Shown here piece after piece: positions 26,797-36,177 of a stretch of 64,000 bases of DNA; the first letter of the stretch is position 1, and each line of letters begins with the position of its first letter. The notes beneath the pieces were generated by a model. The model saw only the letters and a list, made by a program, of their open reading frames with translations, had not been told where the DNA came from and ran no database searches. The stretch is from NCBI GenBank assembly GCA_045587205.1, contig JAZNBV010000047.1, positions 1 to 64,000 on the forward strand. Reading direction: 5' to 3'. The position numbers and the translations under genes are program-made. This DNA comes from SIG78 sp045587205. GTDB taxonomy: Bacteria > Verrucomicrobiota > Lentisphaeria > Victivallales > Victivallaceae.

Positions 26797-26824
26797 ACAA
26801 TATTCCTCTTTTTGATTATTGCAA
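26797..26824 (-). promoter_or_regulatory. Candidate promoter of the pilM operon
   Basis: On the minus strand: TTGCAA, a 16-base spacer and TATTGT, about 160 bases before the chosen pilM start. Confidence 0.4.
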
Positions 26825-26876
26825 CTCATTTTGATATAAAAATACCAAAATTCCACAATAAAATATGACTTTGAAA

Positions 26877-26906
26877 GGCAATATGCTGTTTTTTCAGCAC
26901 ATTGCC
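26877..26906 (-). terminator. Hairpin downstream of secG
   Basis: A 12-bp stem, GGCAATATGCTG / CAGCACATTGCC, with one G-U type mismatch and a 6-base loop, 70 bases past the secG stop. The following minus-strand sequence is T-rich (TTTCAAAGTCATATTTT), so it is a moderate terminator candidate. Confidence 0.55.
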
Positions 26907-26976
26907 ACGCTAAATCTGTTTTTTCCGCGAACTTCAAATTTGTCTTGAAGAGACCGGCGGAGCCAAACAGAACCGT

Positions 26977-27327
26977 TTACTTTTTTGCTTCCGGAGTTTT
27001 TTCCGCCGGAGCCTGGGCAGTGATTTCAGAACTCTGCACTGCTGCCGCCGGTTCATCGGCGACATCTTCCACCAGAGAACGACCGCTGGTACGGCTGTGA
27101 CCGATCAATGCCGCCAGCAAAAGCGCCAGCACAAAAAAGATCACGGTCAGCACCACAGTCGCTTTGGTCAGATGACTGCCGGCACGCGCCCCGAAAACCG
27201 ATTCGCCAATGCCGCCGAACACCGTACCGAAACCACCGGATTTTGACGGCTGGATCAGAATCAGCACTGCCAGCAGCAGCGCCACCACGATCACCAGCGC
27301 GTACAATATTGTCATCAATACTTCCAT
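26977..27327 (-). CDS. secG: Preprotein translocase subunit SecG
   Basis: A 116-aa inner-membrane SecYEG subunit. Two membrane helices (about 5-25 and 54-76) flank the conserved loop LIQPSKSGGFGTVFGG, followed by a short hydrophilic Ala/Glu/Pro-rich tail. Length and layout are standard. It follows tpiA on the same strand with a 68-base gap that contains a strong hairpin. This tpiA-secG pairing is common in bacteria. Confidence 0.95.
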   Translation of the reverse strand: MEVLMTILYALVIVVALLLAVLILIQPSKSGGFGTVFGGIGESVFGARAGSHLTKATVVLTVIFFVLALLLAALIGHSRTSGRSLVEDVADEPAAAVQSSEITAQAPAEKTPEAKK

Positions 27328-27344
27328 AAAAACACCTGTTTTCT

Positions 27345-27380
27345 GCAGTTTTGCACAGTTCTTGTTTTGTGCAAAACTGC
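27345..27380 (-). other. Perfect 13-bp inverted repeat between tpiA and secG
   Basis: GCAGTTTTGCACA / TGTGCAAAACTGC with a 10-base loop, starting 15 bases after the tpiA stop and ending just before the secG ribosome site. It has no T tract, so mRNA processing, stabilisation or attenuation between the two genes is more likely than full termination. Confidence 0.7.
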
Positions 27381-27395
27381 CTGTTGGTTAGCAAG

Positions 27396-28175
27396 TTAGC
27401 AGCCGGCACCCTTGATGGCATTCTTGACCAGCTCTGCAAAGCTGTCAGCTTTGAGTGCCGCGCCGCCGATCAGACCGCCGTCGATATCCGCCTGACGGAC
27501 AAGTTCTTCGGCGTTTTCGGGCTTCATACTGCCGCCGTACTGGATACGGACGTTTTCAGCGGCTTCTTTGCCGAACAGTTCCGCAACTTTGCCGCGGATA
27601 AAAGCGTGGGTTTCCTGCGCCATTTCCGGAGTGGCGGTTTTGCCGGTGCCGATTGCCCACACGGGTTCATAAGCCAGAACCATTGCGGCAACGGTGGCGG
27701 CATCCAGATCTTTCAGACCGTCTTCAAGCTGTTTGCCGAGCACTGCTTCGGTCTTGTTGCCTTCGCGTTCTTCCAGGGTTTCGCCGATGCAGACGATCGG
27801 CTTGAGACCGGCGGCAACCGCAGCCTTGACGCGGCTGTTGACAGTGGCATCGGTTTCGCCGAAATACTGGCGGCGTTCGCTGTGGCCGATAATCACATAT
27901 TCCACGCCGGCTTCTTTGAGCATAGCCGCGGAGATTTCACCGGTAAAAGCACCGGATTCCGCCCAGTGGATATTCTGGGCACCGACTTTGACATTGCTGC
28001 CTTTGCAGGCTTCGACCACCGCGTAGAGGGTGGTGAAGGGCGGGCAGACCACAACTTCGGCACAGCAGCTGCAGACATCTGCAACCAGCGGCTTGAGGGC
28101 GTTGACCAGAGCCACGCCTTCGGATGCGGTTTTGTTCATTTTCCAGTTGCCGGCAACGATAACTTTACGAGCCAT
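27396..28175 (-). CDS. tpiA: Triosephosphate isomerase
   Basis: A 259-aa TIM-barrel enzyme interconverting dihydroxyacetone phosphate and glyceraldehyde-3-phosphate in glycolysis. The catalytic Lys12 is in AGNWKMN, the catalytic His in YVIIGHSERR, and the catalytic Glu in AYEPVWAIGTGKTA. The phosphate loop is IQYGGSMKPEN. The start has an AAGGAG site and N-terminal MARKVIVAGNW matches the family. Upstream of secG in a likely operon. Confidence 0.97.
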   Translation of the reverse strand: MARKVIVAGNWKMNKTASEGVALVNALKPLVADVCSCCAEVVVCPPFTTLYAVVEACKGSNVKVGAQNIHWAESGAFTGEISAAMLKEAGVEYVIIGHSERRQYFGETDATVNSRVKAAVAAGLKPIVCIGETLEEREGNKTEAVLGKQLEDGLKDLDAATVAAMVLAYEPVWAIGTGKTATPEMAQETHAFIRGKVAELFGKEAAENVRIQYGGSMKPENAEELVRQADIDGGLIGGAALKADSFAELVKNAIKGAGC

Positions 28176-28277
28176 TTTTCAATCTCCTTTTATATATGTT
28201 ATGTTAAATGGTTGTAACACTCAAATCAGGCGCTTTTTATGTGCGGAAAAAAATTCCGGCAATAATAAGCGTTCTAC

Positions 28278-28306
28278 AAAATAGCACTTCTGAGTGATTT
28301 TTGCAA
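28278..28306 (-). promoter_or_regulatory. Candidate promoter of tpiA
   Basis: On the minus strand: TTGCAA, a 17-base spacer and TATTTT, about 100 bases before the tpiA start in the gap shared with thyX. Confidence 0.5.
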
Positions 28307-28377
28307 TATATCTCTGCAAAATTTTTACAAAAAGGTTGAATTTTGGCAGGATTCTTGTCAATATCGGGGATTTTTAT

Positions 28378-28406
28378 TTGATTTTTGGCATTCGGAGTGT
28401 TAAATT
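28378..28406 (+). promoter_or_regulatory. Candidate promoter of thyX
   Basis: TTGATT, a 17-base spacer and TAAATT, about 60 bases before the thyX start. Confidence 0.4.
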
Positions 28407-28464
28407 TGTTTTGTGCAATTTTTTGTGGAGTTTTATTTTAATAATAATGAAAGGGATTGTCATT

Positions 28465-29160
28465 ATGCAGCATTTGAATGTTCCTCCGGTCAACCACGTT
28501 AAGGTTCTTGATGGTCAGGGTTGGGTAGGTTTGATCGACCACCTGGGCAGCGAAGCAACTATTGTCAACGCCGCGCGCGTCAGTTTCGGCAAACTCAAAA
28601 CCCAGATCGATGCCCGCGACGAAGCGCTTATGGAGTATCTGATCGCCAACCGCCACACCAGTCCGCTGGAACATCTGGTTTTCACTTTCAGCGTGCATTG
28701 CCCGCTGTTTGTGCGCGGTCAGTGGCACCGTCACCGGACCTGGAGCTACAACGAAATTTCCCGCCGCTATACGGAAATCGACCTTGAGTGCTTCAATCCG
28801 GCACAGCTGCGCCGCCAGAGCCAGGACAACCGTCAGGCGAGTTTTGTGGATGAAGAATTCAAGGCTCCCGAACTGGTTGAAGCTATCCGCAAGCACAATG
28901 CCGCCAGTCTGGAGCTTTATAACAAACTGCTCGACGGCGGGGTCTGCCGCGAGCAGGCGCGCGGGGTGCTGCCGCAGAATATGATGGTGACCTTCTGGGG
29001 GACAGTTGACCTTTCCAATCTGCTGCACTTCCTGGAACTGCGCGACAGCGACCACGCCCAGTGGGAGATCCGCGAATACGCCATTGCTATCAAAAAGCTG
29101 ATCAAACCGATTATTCCGCACGTTGCTGCGTACTTTGAAAAACAGGGGCAGGCGTGGTAA
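28465..29160 (+). CDS. thyX: Flavin-dependent thymidylate synthase ThyX
   Basis: A 231-aa FAD enzyme that makes dTMP from dUMP using methylene-THF and NADPH, replacing ThyA. The ThyX signature is read as RHRTWSYNEISRRY (RHRxxSxNExSxRY). LPQNMMVTFWGTVDLSNLLHFL and the final EYAIAIKKLIKP region also match the family. The start at ATG 28465 is behind AAAGGG. An ATG 18 bases upstream and further in-frame starts are less likely. It is alone, followed by a hairpin. Confidence 0.95.
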   Translation: MQHLNVPPVNHVKVLDGQGWVGLIDHLGSEATIVNAARVSFGKLKTQIDARDEALMEYLIANRHTSPLEHLVFTFSVHCPLFVRGQWHRHRTWSYNEISRRYTEIDLECFNPAQLRRQSQDNRQASFVDEEFKAPELVEAIRKHNAASLELYNKLLDGGVCREQARGVLPQNMMVTFWGTVDLSNLLHFLELRDSDHAQWEIREYAIAIKKLIKPIIPHVAAYFEKQGQAW

Positions 29161-29180
29161 TAACATTTTGCTGAATTCCG

Positions 29181-29216
29181 GCACGGCAGGTGGATATCTG
29201 CCGTGCTGTAATTTTT
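29181..29216 (+). terminator. Terminator after thyX
   Basis: A perfect 9-bp stem, GCACGGCAG / CTGCCGTGC with an 8-base loop, followed by TGTAATTTTT, 20 bases past the thyX stop. Confidence 0.7.
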
Positions 29217-29248
29217 GATACTGAAAACACAAAAAGACGGAGTATTTT

Positions 29249-30946
29249 ATGTTTGCAATAACCATTATTTCATTTTTGGCTTTTACATCGTTTGTGGCAA
29301 TCGCCACCTGGCTGATTGTCCGGCGGCACGAAACCAGTTCGCAGGACGGTTTTTTTCTGGCGGGGCGTACTCTGACTTTTCCGGTTATTGCCGGATCGCT
29401 GCTTTTGACCAACCTTTCCACCGAACAGATGGTCGGTTTGAACGGTTCAGCATTCAAAGAGGGTATGGCGGTTATGGCGTGGGAAGTTGTGGCGGTGGTT
29501 GCGCTGGTGCTGATGGCGCTGTGGTTCCTGCCCAAATTTCTCCGTGCCGGAGTTACCACAGTGCCGGAATATTTGCGCAAACGGTTCAATGAAACTACCG
29601 GTGCGATCTGCAACCTGGTTTTTCTGCTCTCTTATATGGTCATACTGCTGCCGATTATTCTCTACACCGGTGCGCGCGGTATGATCGATATACTTGATTT
29701 GGCGCCGATCATCGGTATAGAGAACGAAACAGCCCAACTTTATATACTGGTTATAATTGTGGCGATCATCGGCGGGGCATACGCGCTTTGCGGCGGATTG
29801 AGTTCCTGTGCGGTATCCGATACACTCAACGGTATAGGTTTGCTTATCGGCGGCTTTATGATCTCCTGCTTTGCTTTTGCAGCGCTGGGCGACGGCGGTT
29901 TTTCCGCTGGTGTTGAAAAGTTTTTTGCTGAAGGCGGCGACCGGCTGAATTCGCTGGGAGCCAATGACAGCGAAGCACCGTTTTTCGGACTTTTTACCGG
30001 TATATTGCTGATCCACACCTTCTACTGGTGCACCAATCAGCAGATCATTCAGCGTACACTGGGCGCCAAAAGTCTTGCCGAAGGTCAGAAGGGGGTTCTG
30101 CTGACCGGGGCTTTGAAACTGCTGGGACCGGTCTATCTGGTGATTCCGGGTATGATTGCGGCAATGCTTTATATGAAAGGTTCTCTTTATATACCCGTCA
30201 GCGCGGATACCGGCATTGCCGCATCTGACAAAGCCTACGGGGCGCTGGTCAATATGGTGCTGCCCGCACCGCTGAAAGGATTTTTTGCGGCGGTGCTGCT
30301 GGGGGCGATACTTTCGAGTTTCAACTCGGTACTGAACAGCACTTGCACACTGTTCAGTCTGGATGTTTACAAACGCTGGATCAACCGTACTGCCGATGAC
30401 CGGCGAGTGGTGAAAATGGGGCAGGTGTTCGGATTTTTTGTGACTGTGGCAGCGGTGATAATTGCGCCTATGCTGATGAAAGCCGGAAGCATTTTCGGTT
30501 ATCTTCAGAGTATGAACGGTCTGACCTTTATACCGCTGCTGGCAGTGGTGGTCGTGGCAATGAATACGCGCAAGGTGCCTGCCGCCGCGGCAAACACGGT
30601 GCTGATCGCCGGGATGATCCTCAACGGACTGGGATATTTTGTTTCGCCGGTAAAAGAGTGGGCGGCGGCGATCGGTCAGTTCCACTTTGTGGCAATCGTT
30701 TTTGCATTGATGGTCATTGCAATGCTCATCTGGGGCAGACTCAAGCCGCAGGCAGTGCCGTTTCCCGATGAAGATGCGCGTGTAACTGATCTTACTCCGT
30801 GGAAATATCAGGTTCCGGCAGCAGTGATACTGCTGGTTGTCATTGCAGTTATTTACGCAAGTATGGCGGATTTTTCGGTTTTCAAGAAGGGGAAGCCGGC
30901 TTATCCCAAAGCCCCGGCGGCAACCGTTCAGAGTTCCGGTAAGTAA
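29249..30946 (+). CDS. Sodium:solute symporter (SSS/SLC5 family)
   Basis: A 565-aa inner-membrane sodium-coupled symporter with about 14 hydrophobic helices. The family segments FFLAGRTLTFPVIAGSLLLTNLS, VTTVPEYLRKRFN, and WCTNQQIIQRTLGAKSLAEG are present. The TNLSTEQMVGLNG stretch is typical of sugar-transporting members of the SSS family, such as SglT-like proteins. The actual substrate is not known. A GGAG ribosome site precedes the start. A MATE exporter gene follows after six bases, so the two may be co-expressed. Confidence 0.9.
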   Translation: MFAITIISFLAFTSFVAIATWLIVRRHETSSQDGFFLAGRTLTFPVIAGSLLLTNLSTEQMVGLNGSAFKEGMAVMAWEVVAVVALVLMALWFLPKFLRAGVTTVPEYLRKRFNETTGAICNLVFLLSYMVILLPIILYTGARGMIDILDLAPIIGIENETAQLYILVIIVAIIGGAYALCGGLSSCAVSDTLNGIGLLIGGFMISCFAFAALGDGGFSAGVEKFFAEGGDRLNSLGANDSEAPFFGLFTGILLIHTFYWCTNQQIIQRTLGAKSLAEGQKGVLLTGALKLLGPVYLVIPGMIAAMLYMKGSLYIPVSADTGIAASDKAYGALVNMVLPAPLKGFFAAVLLGAILSSFNSVLNSTCTLFSLDVYKRWINRTADDRRVVKMGQVFGFFVTVAAVIIAPMLMKAGSIFGYLQSMNGLTFIPLLAVVVVAMNTRKVPAAAANTVLIAGMILNGLGYFVSPVKEWAAAIGQFHFVAIVFALMVIAMLIWGRLKPQAVPFPDEDARVTDLTPWKYQVPAAVILLVVIAVIYASMADFSVFKKGKPAYPKAPAATVQSSGK

Positions 30947-30952
30947 GGTTTT

Positions 30953-32308
30953 ATGGCAGCACGCTCAATGACTGAAGGCACCCCGTGGGTGCATATATTC
31001 AAATTTTCCCTGCCGCTGCTGGCAGGGGCGCTGCTTCAGCAGCTGTACAGCACTGTCGATACGATGATCGTCGGAAATTTCACCGGCGAAGCGGCGTTGT
31101 CGGCAGTGGGTACAACCAATACGCTGACGTTTTTCTTTCTGGCAATTGCCATTGGTTTATCTTCCGGTAACGGGGTTCTTGTGGCGCAGTCTTTCGGGGC
31201 AGAAAATATTGAAGGCGTGCGCCGCAGTGCTGCCACCGGATTGATTTTGCTGCCGGCGGCGGGGGTGTTCTGCACTGTGATCGGGATAGTGTTTTCGCGC
31301 TGGGCGTACACTGATTTTATTGCAGTGCCGCCGGAAATACTGGAACCGACGCTGGTCTATTTCCGGATCTGCTGTCTGGGGCTCTTTTTCCTTTACGGTT
31401 ACAATGCGATTGCTGCTGTGCTGCGGTCGGTGGGCGACAGCGCGGCAATACTTTATCTGCTTTTGCTTGCCGGCATATTGAATGTGTTTCTGGATCTCTG
31501 GCTGGTGGCATATCTGCATAAAGGGGTTGCCGGAGCGGCGGTTGCCACAGTAATATCGCAGGCGGTTTCAATGGTTTCCGGATGGATATATATGCATAAA
31601 AAATATCCGTTTCTGCGTTTTACTCTGCACGATCTGAAGTTCAATCTTCACCTGGGTATTGACACTTTCAAACTGGGATTTCCGATGGCACTGCAGCTGG
31701 TGATTGTGGCGATCGGGATCAGTTTTATTATGCGTGCGGTGAACAGTTTCGGGCAGGTTATGACTGCCACTTTTACTGCTGGGCAGCGCATTGAACTCTA
31801 TTTGCATCTGCCCGCCAACAGCCTTATGACTGCGCTTGCCACCTATACCGGGCAGAATGTCGGTGCCGGCAGACTTGATCGCGTAAAACAGGGTGCTGTG
31901 CAGGGGGTGCTGCTTTCGTTGTTCTGTACGGTGGTGCTTTCAATGATCATATTGTTTTCAGCAGAGACTTTGCCGGCAGCTTTTGCATTGGGGCCGCAGG
32001 CATCGGAATATTGCACCGAGTATCTGCGTGCCAACGCTTACATAGTTATAGTGCTTTCGCTTTATGTTCCGCTTTTTGGTGTATTTCAGGGGACACGGCA
32101 CGTTTTTGTTCCGATGGCGGTGGCATTTTTTGCGCTTTCACTGCGCGTGGCATCGACTTATATATTTAAAGACAGCAACATTATAGGCTACCGGATAATC
32201 TGGTGGAATGGTATTTTCGGATTCAGTACCGGCTGTATTATTACCTATATAACATATTTCCGCGGCCGCTGGCAGAAAAACGCACTGGGCAGAAACACGC
32301 TCCGTTAA
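30953..32308 (+). CDS. MATE family efflux transporter
   Basis: A 451-aa cation-coupled exporter of the multidrug and toxic compound extrusion family, with 12 predicted helices. The N-terminal half has LPLLAGALLQQLYSTVDTMIVGNF and the pseudo-repeat half LGFPMALQLVIVAIGISFI. Length is normal. It starts within a few bases of the symporter stop. The substrate is unknown. It is convergent with the MFS gene, with only 31 bases between. Confidence 0.9.
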   Translation: MAARSMTEGTPWVHIFKFSLPLLAGALLQQLYSTVDTMIVGNFTGEAALSAVGTTNTLTFFFLAIAIGLSSGNGVLVAQSFGAENIEGVRRSAATGLILLPAAGVFCTVIGIVFSRWAYTDFIAVPPEILEPTLVYFRICCLGLFFLYGYNAIAAVLRSVGDSAAILYLLLLAGILNVFLDLWLVAYLHKGVAGAAVATVISQAVSMVSGWIYMHKKYPFLRFTLHDLKFNLHLGIDTFKLGFPMALQLVIVAIGISFIMRAVNSFGQVMTATFTAGQRIELYLHLPANSLMTALATYTGQNVGAGRLDRVKQGAVQGVLLSLFCTVVLSMIILFSAETLPAAFALGPQASEYCTEYLRANAYIVIVLSLYVPLFGVFQGTRHVFVPMAVAFFALSLRVASTYIFKDSNIIGYRIIWWNGIFGFSTGCIITYITYFRGRWQKNALGRNTLR

Positions 32309-32339
32309 GCAAAGGTTTTATACCGCCTGATCAAACAGA

Positions 32340-33587
32340 TTATTTTTCGAACAGACGGTTGAACTGCGTTGAAAAGTATTTCTGACGCATAAGCTGACGC
32401 ATACCCGATATGAAGAACGGTATCATAAGTGCGGTCAGCACTGCCGCGGTTATGAACACTGCCTGCACGTTGAATATGTAGATAACTCCGCCCGCTGCCA
32501 CAGTGGAAAGCATAACTCCGCCGCTGTGCGCCGTGGAGGAAAAACCGAACACCTTGCCCCGTTTGCGTTTGGGCGCGGCGGCAGTAAGCATTTTCTGCAA
32601 TACCGAAAAGACCCCGCCCCCGGCAAGGTACATAAGTGTACGGCTGAATCCGAATATAAAGAGATCACGCGAATATGCCTGGATCAGCAGAGTTATCACC
32701 GTTATGACAAAGCTGGGTATGAGGATATATAACGGCTTGTATTTATCTGATAAATAGCCCGTAAGCATACCGGAAAGCAGCGCACCCACTGATACAAATG
32801 CACTGATGATCCCCGTCCAGTAAGCGGCTTTTTCCGCCCCGGCAATAATTTCGATCTGCATTGCCAGATAGGGTACTTCCAGATAGCGTACAAATCCGGC
32901 AACGAACATCATAGTAATAATCATCCAGACTGCGGATGTGAATTTGGGCAGCATCGGCATACTGAAATGCGGCTTTTTGAGCGTCTGGACAGCGGTTTTT
33001 TTGAAGTTTTCACGCGCCGGCAGCACCAGAAAACCTGCCAGAAAATACATTACGCCGCAGATGATAAAAGTTGCTTTGTATCCGTAATAGTGTACGATCA
33101 GACCACCCAGCACATTGCCGAGCATTGCCCCGCTCCATACTGCTGTGGAGAGTACCCCCAGCGCAAAACCCTGTTTATCTTCAGGGGTATTTTTTACCAG
33201 CAGAATTTGCGCCGCAGCAGTGGTTCCCGCGCACGCCGCCGAAGCAAAACGCAGTATCGAGAGCCACAGCGGCGAACCTGCCCACGCCATCAGCGGAAAG
33301 ATCAATGCCGTACCGAAAGTACCGCGCAGCAGCATCGGTTTGACACCGAAGCGGTCAGAAAGCGCTCCCCAGATGGGACAGAAAACTGCATAACCGAACG
33401 ATCCGAGAAAATGGAATACTGAAATCCATACCCCGCGTACCCCGTCATCAGCAATATGCAGTTCATCTTTGATGAAAAGTGGAATAAACGGCATAACTGC
33501 GGCAAAACCCGCCAGCACCAGCAGCTGCGAAAGCCACATCAAAAAGAGGTTCCACTTCCAATTGATATTTTTATTGTCGGTAAGCAT
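32340..33587 (-). CDS. MFS transporter
   Basis: A 415-aa major facilitator protein with 12 helices. The conserved loop between helices 2 and 3, reading GALSDRFGVKPMLLRG, is the MFS A-motif, and a weaker copy lies in GYLSDKYKPLYILIP at the second half. The start ATG 33587 has AGGAAA eight bases upstream; an earlier TTG would overlap typA. It is 17 bases downstream of typA on the same strand. It resembles multidrug or sugar-efflux MFS members such as YxaH/MdtG-like proteins, but the substrate is not decidable. Confidence 0.88.
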   Translation of the reverse strand: MLTDNKNINWKWNLFLMWLSQLLVLAGFAAVMPFIPLFIKDELHIADDGVRGVWISVFHFLGSFGYAVFCPIWGALSDRFGVKPMLLRGTFGTALIFPLMAWAGSPLWLSILRFASAACAGTTAAAQILLVKNTPEDKQGFALGVLSTAVWSGAMLGNVLGGLIVHYYGYKATFIICGVMYFLAGFLVLPARENFKKTAVQTLKKPHFSMPMLPKFTSAVWMIITMMFVAGFVRYLEVPYLAMQIEIIAGAEKAAYWTGIISAFVSVGALLSGMLTGYLSDKYKPLYILIPSFVITVITLLIQAYSRDLFIFGFSRTLMYLAGGGVFSVLQKMLTAAAPKRKRGKVFGFSSTAHSGGVMLSTVAAGGVIYIFNVQAVFITAAVLTALMIPFFISGMRQLMRQKYFSTQFNRLFEK

Positions 33588-33603
33588 ACGCTGTTTTCCT
33601 GCT

Positions 33604-35397
33604 TCAGATATGATTGCGGCGTCTTTCAAGTTCGGTCAGGAAGATCTTGCGCAGTCGGATGTTTTGCGGTGTGACTTCCACAAGTTCATCGTCTTCAATA
33701 TATTCCAGCGCCTGTTCCAGACTCATTTTTCTTGCCGGAGCGATCTTGAGGTTGCGGTCGGAACCCGAGGCACGCAAATTGGTCAGCTGTTTGGCTTTCT
33801 GGACATTGACCACCAGGTCGTTTTCTTTGCAGTGTTCGCCTACGATCATACCTTCGTAAGTATCCACGCCCGGATCGATGAAGAAGAATCCGCGCAGCTG
33901 CAGAGCATCAATGGCAAAAGCCTGCGCTTTGCCACTTCCCATACTGACCATAACCCCGAGTGATCTGCCGGGAAGTTCGCCTTTGAACGGTACATACTTA
34001 AGGAAACGGCTGGCAACAATGGCTTCGCCGCCTGACATAGTAAGCGCTTTGCTGCGGAACCCGATCAGACCGCGGGTCGGGATCTCAAATTCCAGTTTCT
34101 GGCGGTTGCCGCGGGCTTCCATATGGAAAAGTTCACCTTTACGCAATCCTGCAAGTTCAATTATCTTGCCGGCGGCATCGTTGGGTACATCCACGGTGAG
34201 TTCTTCCACCGGCTCGTGCTGCACGCCGTCGATTTCGCGGATGATCACGCGCGGTTTGCCGACTGCCAGCTCATAGCCTTCGCGGCGCATAGTTTCGATC
34301 AGGATCGCCAGGTGCAGCACGCCGCGGCCGGAAACAACAAATCCGTCGGCGGTTTCTTCCACACGCAGAGCCACGTCGCGTTCACATTCGCGGAAAAGCC
34401 GGTCACGCAGATGACGGCTGGAGACAAATTTGCCTTCCTTGCCGAAAAACGGCGAATCGTTGATCCGGAAAAGCATTGAAATAGTCGGTTCGTCAATGGC
34501 GATCGGCGGCATTGCTTCGGGGTGTTCAAGTTCGCAGATAGTATCAGATATATCGATATCTTCCACGCCTACAACTGCACAGAGTTCGCCGCAGGTTACT
34601 TCTTCGACCTCTGTGCGCGAAATACCGTCAAAAGTCAGCAGCTGTTTGAGCTGAACCGGTTTGATTGTGCCGTCGCGCTTGATAACGCACAGAGGTTCGT
34701 TGATCTTGAGCGTGCCGCGATAGACACGCCCGATACCGATTCTGCCGACAAATTCAGAGTAATCGAGCGTTGCCACCTGCAGCTGGATATGGCCTTCGCG
34801 CAGCGGTGCCGGCGGAATGTGGTCAATAATGGCATCCATCAAAGGCAGAATACCTTCACGCGGAGCCTTGAGGTCAGTTACCGCCCAGCCGTCGCGGCCG
34901 CTGGCGTACAGAACCGGAAAATCGAGCTGTTCATCATCGGCGCCGAGTTCGCAGAACAGGTCAAAGACTTCGCTGCATACTGCATCGGGACGGGCATCGG
35001 GTTTGTCGATCTTATTGATGACCACCACCGGGCGCAGTTTGAGCGAAAGCGCTTTATCCAGCACAAATCTGGTCTGGGGCATCGGTCCTTCTGCGGCATC
35101 GACCAGAAGCAGCACACCGTCGGCGAGTTTGAGCACACGTTCCACCTGTCCGCCGAAGTCGCTGTGTCCGGGAGTGTCGATAATATTGATCTTGACATCG
35201 CGGTACTGCACTGCGATATTTTTGGAAAGGATCGTGATCCCGCGTTCGCGTTCCAGATCGTTATTGTCCAGAAAACGGTTATCTACATCCTGATTGGCGC
35301 GGAAAATCTTGGACTGCTTGAGGATCTGGTCAACCAGTGTGGTTTTGCCGTGGTCAACGTGTGCTATAATTGCTACATTGCGGATTGCCTGACTCAT
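33604..35397 (-). CDS. typA: Translational GTPase TypA/BipA
   Basis: A 597-aa ribosome-associated GTPase involved in 50S assembly and stress adaptation. G1 AHVDHGKTT (12-20), G2 in RERGITILSK, G3 DTPGHSDFGG, and G4 NKIDKPDARPD. EF-G-like domains III and V follow (VSGRGVLHLAILIETMRREG), and the unique C-terminal BipA domain ends with the region PQNIRLRKIFLTELERRR. Length matches the family (about 600 aa). The MFS gene follows closely. Confidence 0.96.
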   Translation of the reverse strand: MSQAIRNVAIIAHVDHGKTTLVDQILKQSKIFRANQDVDNRFLDNNDLERERGITILSKNIAVQYRDVKINIIDTPGHSDFGGQVERVLKLADGVLLLVDAAEGPMPQTRFVLDKALSLKLRPVVVINKIDKPDARPDAVCSEVFDLFCELGADDEQLDFPVLYASGRDGWAVTDLKAPREGILPLMDAIIDHIPPAPLREGHIQLQVATLDYSEFVGRIGIGRVYRGTLKINEPLCVIKRDGTIKPVQLKQLLTFDGISRTEVEEVTCGELCAVVGVEDIDISDTICELEHPEAMPPIAIDEPTISMLFRINDSPFFGKEGKFVSSRHLRDRLFRECERDVALRVEETADGFVVSGRGVLHLAILIETMRREGYELAVGKPRVIIREIDGVQHEPVEELTVDVPNDAAGKIIELAGLRKGELFHMEARGNRQKLEFEIPTRGLIGFRSKALTMSGGEAIVASRFLKYVPFKGELPGRSLGVMVSMGSGKAQAFAIDALQLRGFFFIDPGVDTYEGMIVGEHCKENDLVVNVQKAKQLTNLRASGSDRNLKIAPARKMSLEQALEYIEDDELVEVTPQNIRLRKIFLTELERRRNHI

Positions 35398-35441
35398 AAT
35401 AATTACCCGGTTTTATGGTTTTTAATAAAAATAATCTATAT

Positions 35442-35470
35442 AATTTACTACATAAACGCTGATTTTTCAA
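35442..35470 (-). promoter_or_regulatory. Candidate promoter of typA
   Basis: On the minus strand: TTGAAA, a 17-base spacer and TAAATT, about 45 bases before the typA start. The -35 lies in the short palindrome TGATTTTTCAAATCA. Confidence 0.4.
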
Positions 35471-35565
35471 ATCAGAGTTTGAATAAATCATAATATGCGC
35501 TATGTTAATTGGGAAACATACAATGTGAAATCTGCCTGTTTACGGAGCGGTGAAAGGATATATTT

Positions 35566-36129
35566 GTGGAAAAATACGATGATTTCAAAAAGGCCGCCCA
35601 ACTGATAATCGGTGCTTCCGGCGATGATCCGGAGCGCGAAGGGCTGCTGGCGACCCCCGACCGGGTGGCGCGCAGTTACGAATATCTGTTGCGCGGATAC
35701 AGCCAGAAACTTGAAGATGTGGTGCACGGTGCTGTTTTTAAAGCCGAGTCCGATGATATGGTAATTGTGCGCGATATAGAGTTTTACAGTTTGTGCGAAC
35801 ACCATATGCTGCCGTTTTTCGGTGTGTGCCACGTCGGCTACATACCCACTGACCGCATTCTGGGTGTCAGCAAGGTAGCGCGCATAGTCGATATGTTTGC
35901 ACGCCGTCTGCAGATCCAGGAACGGCTGGTCAAGGAGATTTCGCACGCCATTATGGATACCGTGGGCGCTGAAGGTGTGGGGGTGGTTATGGAAGCCCAG
36001 CACCTCTGTATGCGTATGCGCGGAGTGGAAAAACAGAATTCGGTGATGACTTCCAGCTCTATGCTGGGCAGTTTCCGGAGTGATTCACGCTCCCGCACCG
36101 AGTTTTTGAATCTGATAAAAAACAGCTGA
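35566..36129 (+). CDS. folE: GTP cyclohydrolase I
   Basis: A 187-aa enzyme that converts GTP to dihydroneopterin triphosphate, the first step of folate and pterin synthesis. The zinc site is CEHHMLPFFG (Cys and His) with the second Cys in AQHLCMRMRG. LLATPDRVARSYEYL and LGVSKVARIVDMFARRLQIQ match the family in order. It starts at GTG 35566. It is monocistronic with a small hairpin at its stop. A pteridine-reductase-like SDR at 45775 may share the pterin pathway. Confidence 0.96.
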   Translation: MEKYDDFKKAAQLIIGASGDDPEREGLLATPDRVARSYEYLLRGYSQKLEDVVHGAVFKAESDDMVIVRDIEFYSLCEHHMLPFFGVCHVGYIPTDRILGVSKVARIVDMFARRLQIQERLVKEISHAIMDTVGAEGVGVVMEAQHLCMRMRGVEKQNSVMTSSSMLGSFRSDSRSRTEFLNLIKNS

Positions 36130-36143
36130 AACGGGCTGTTTTT
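36117..36143 (+). terminator. Terminator overlapping the folE stop
   Basis: AAAACAGC and GCTGTTTTT arms with an 8-base loop. The hairpin contains the folE stop codon and ends in a T run. Confidence 0.65.
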
Positions 36144-36177
36144 AAGAAAAAAACAACTTTTTTGCAAAAAAATGTGG

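Noticed and set aside
29447..30685. 412-aa open frame antisense to the sodium symporter
   Set aside because: Rich in Gln, His and Arg, without motifs, fully inside a membrane transporter gene.
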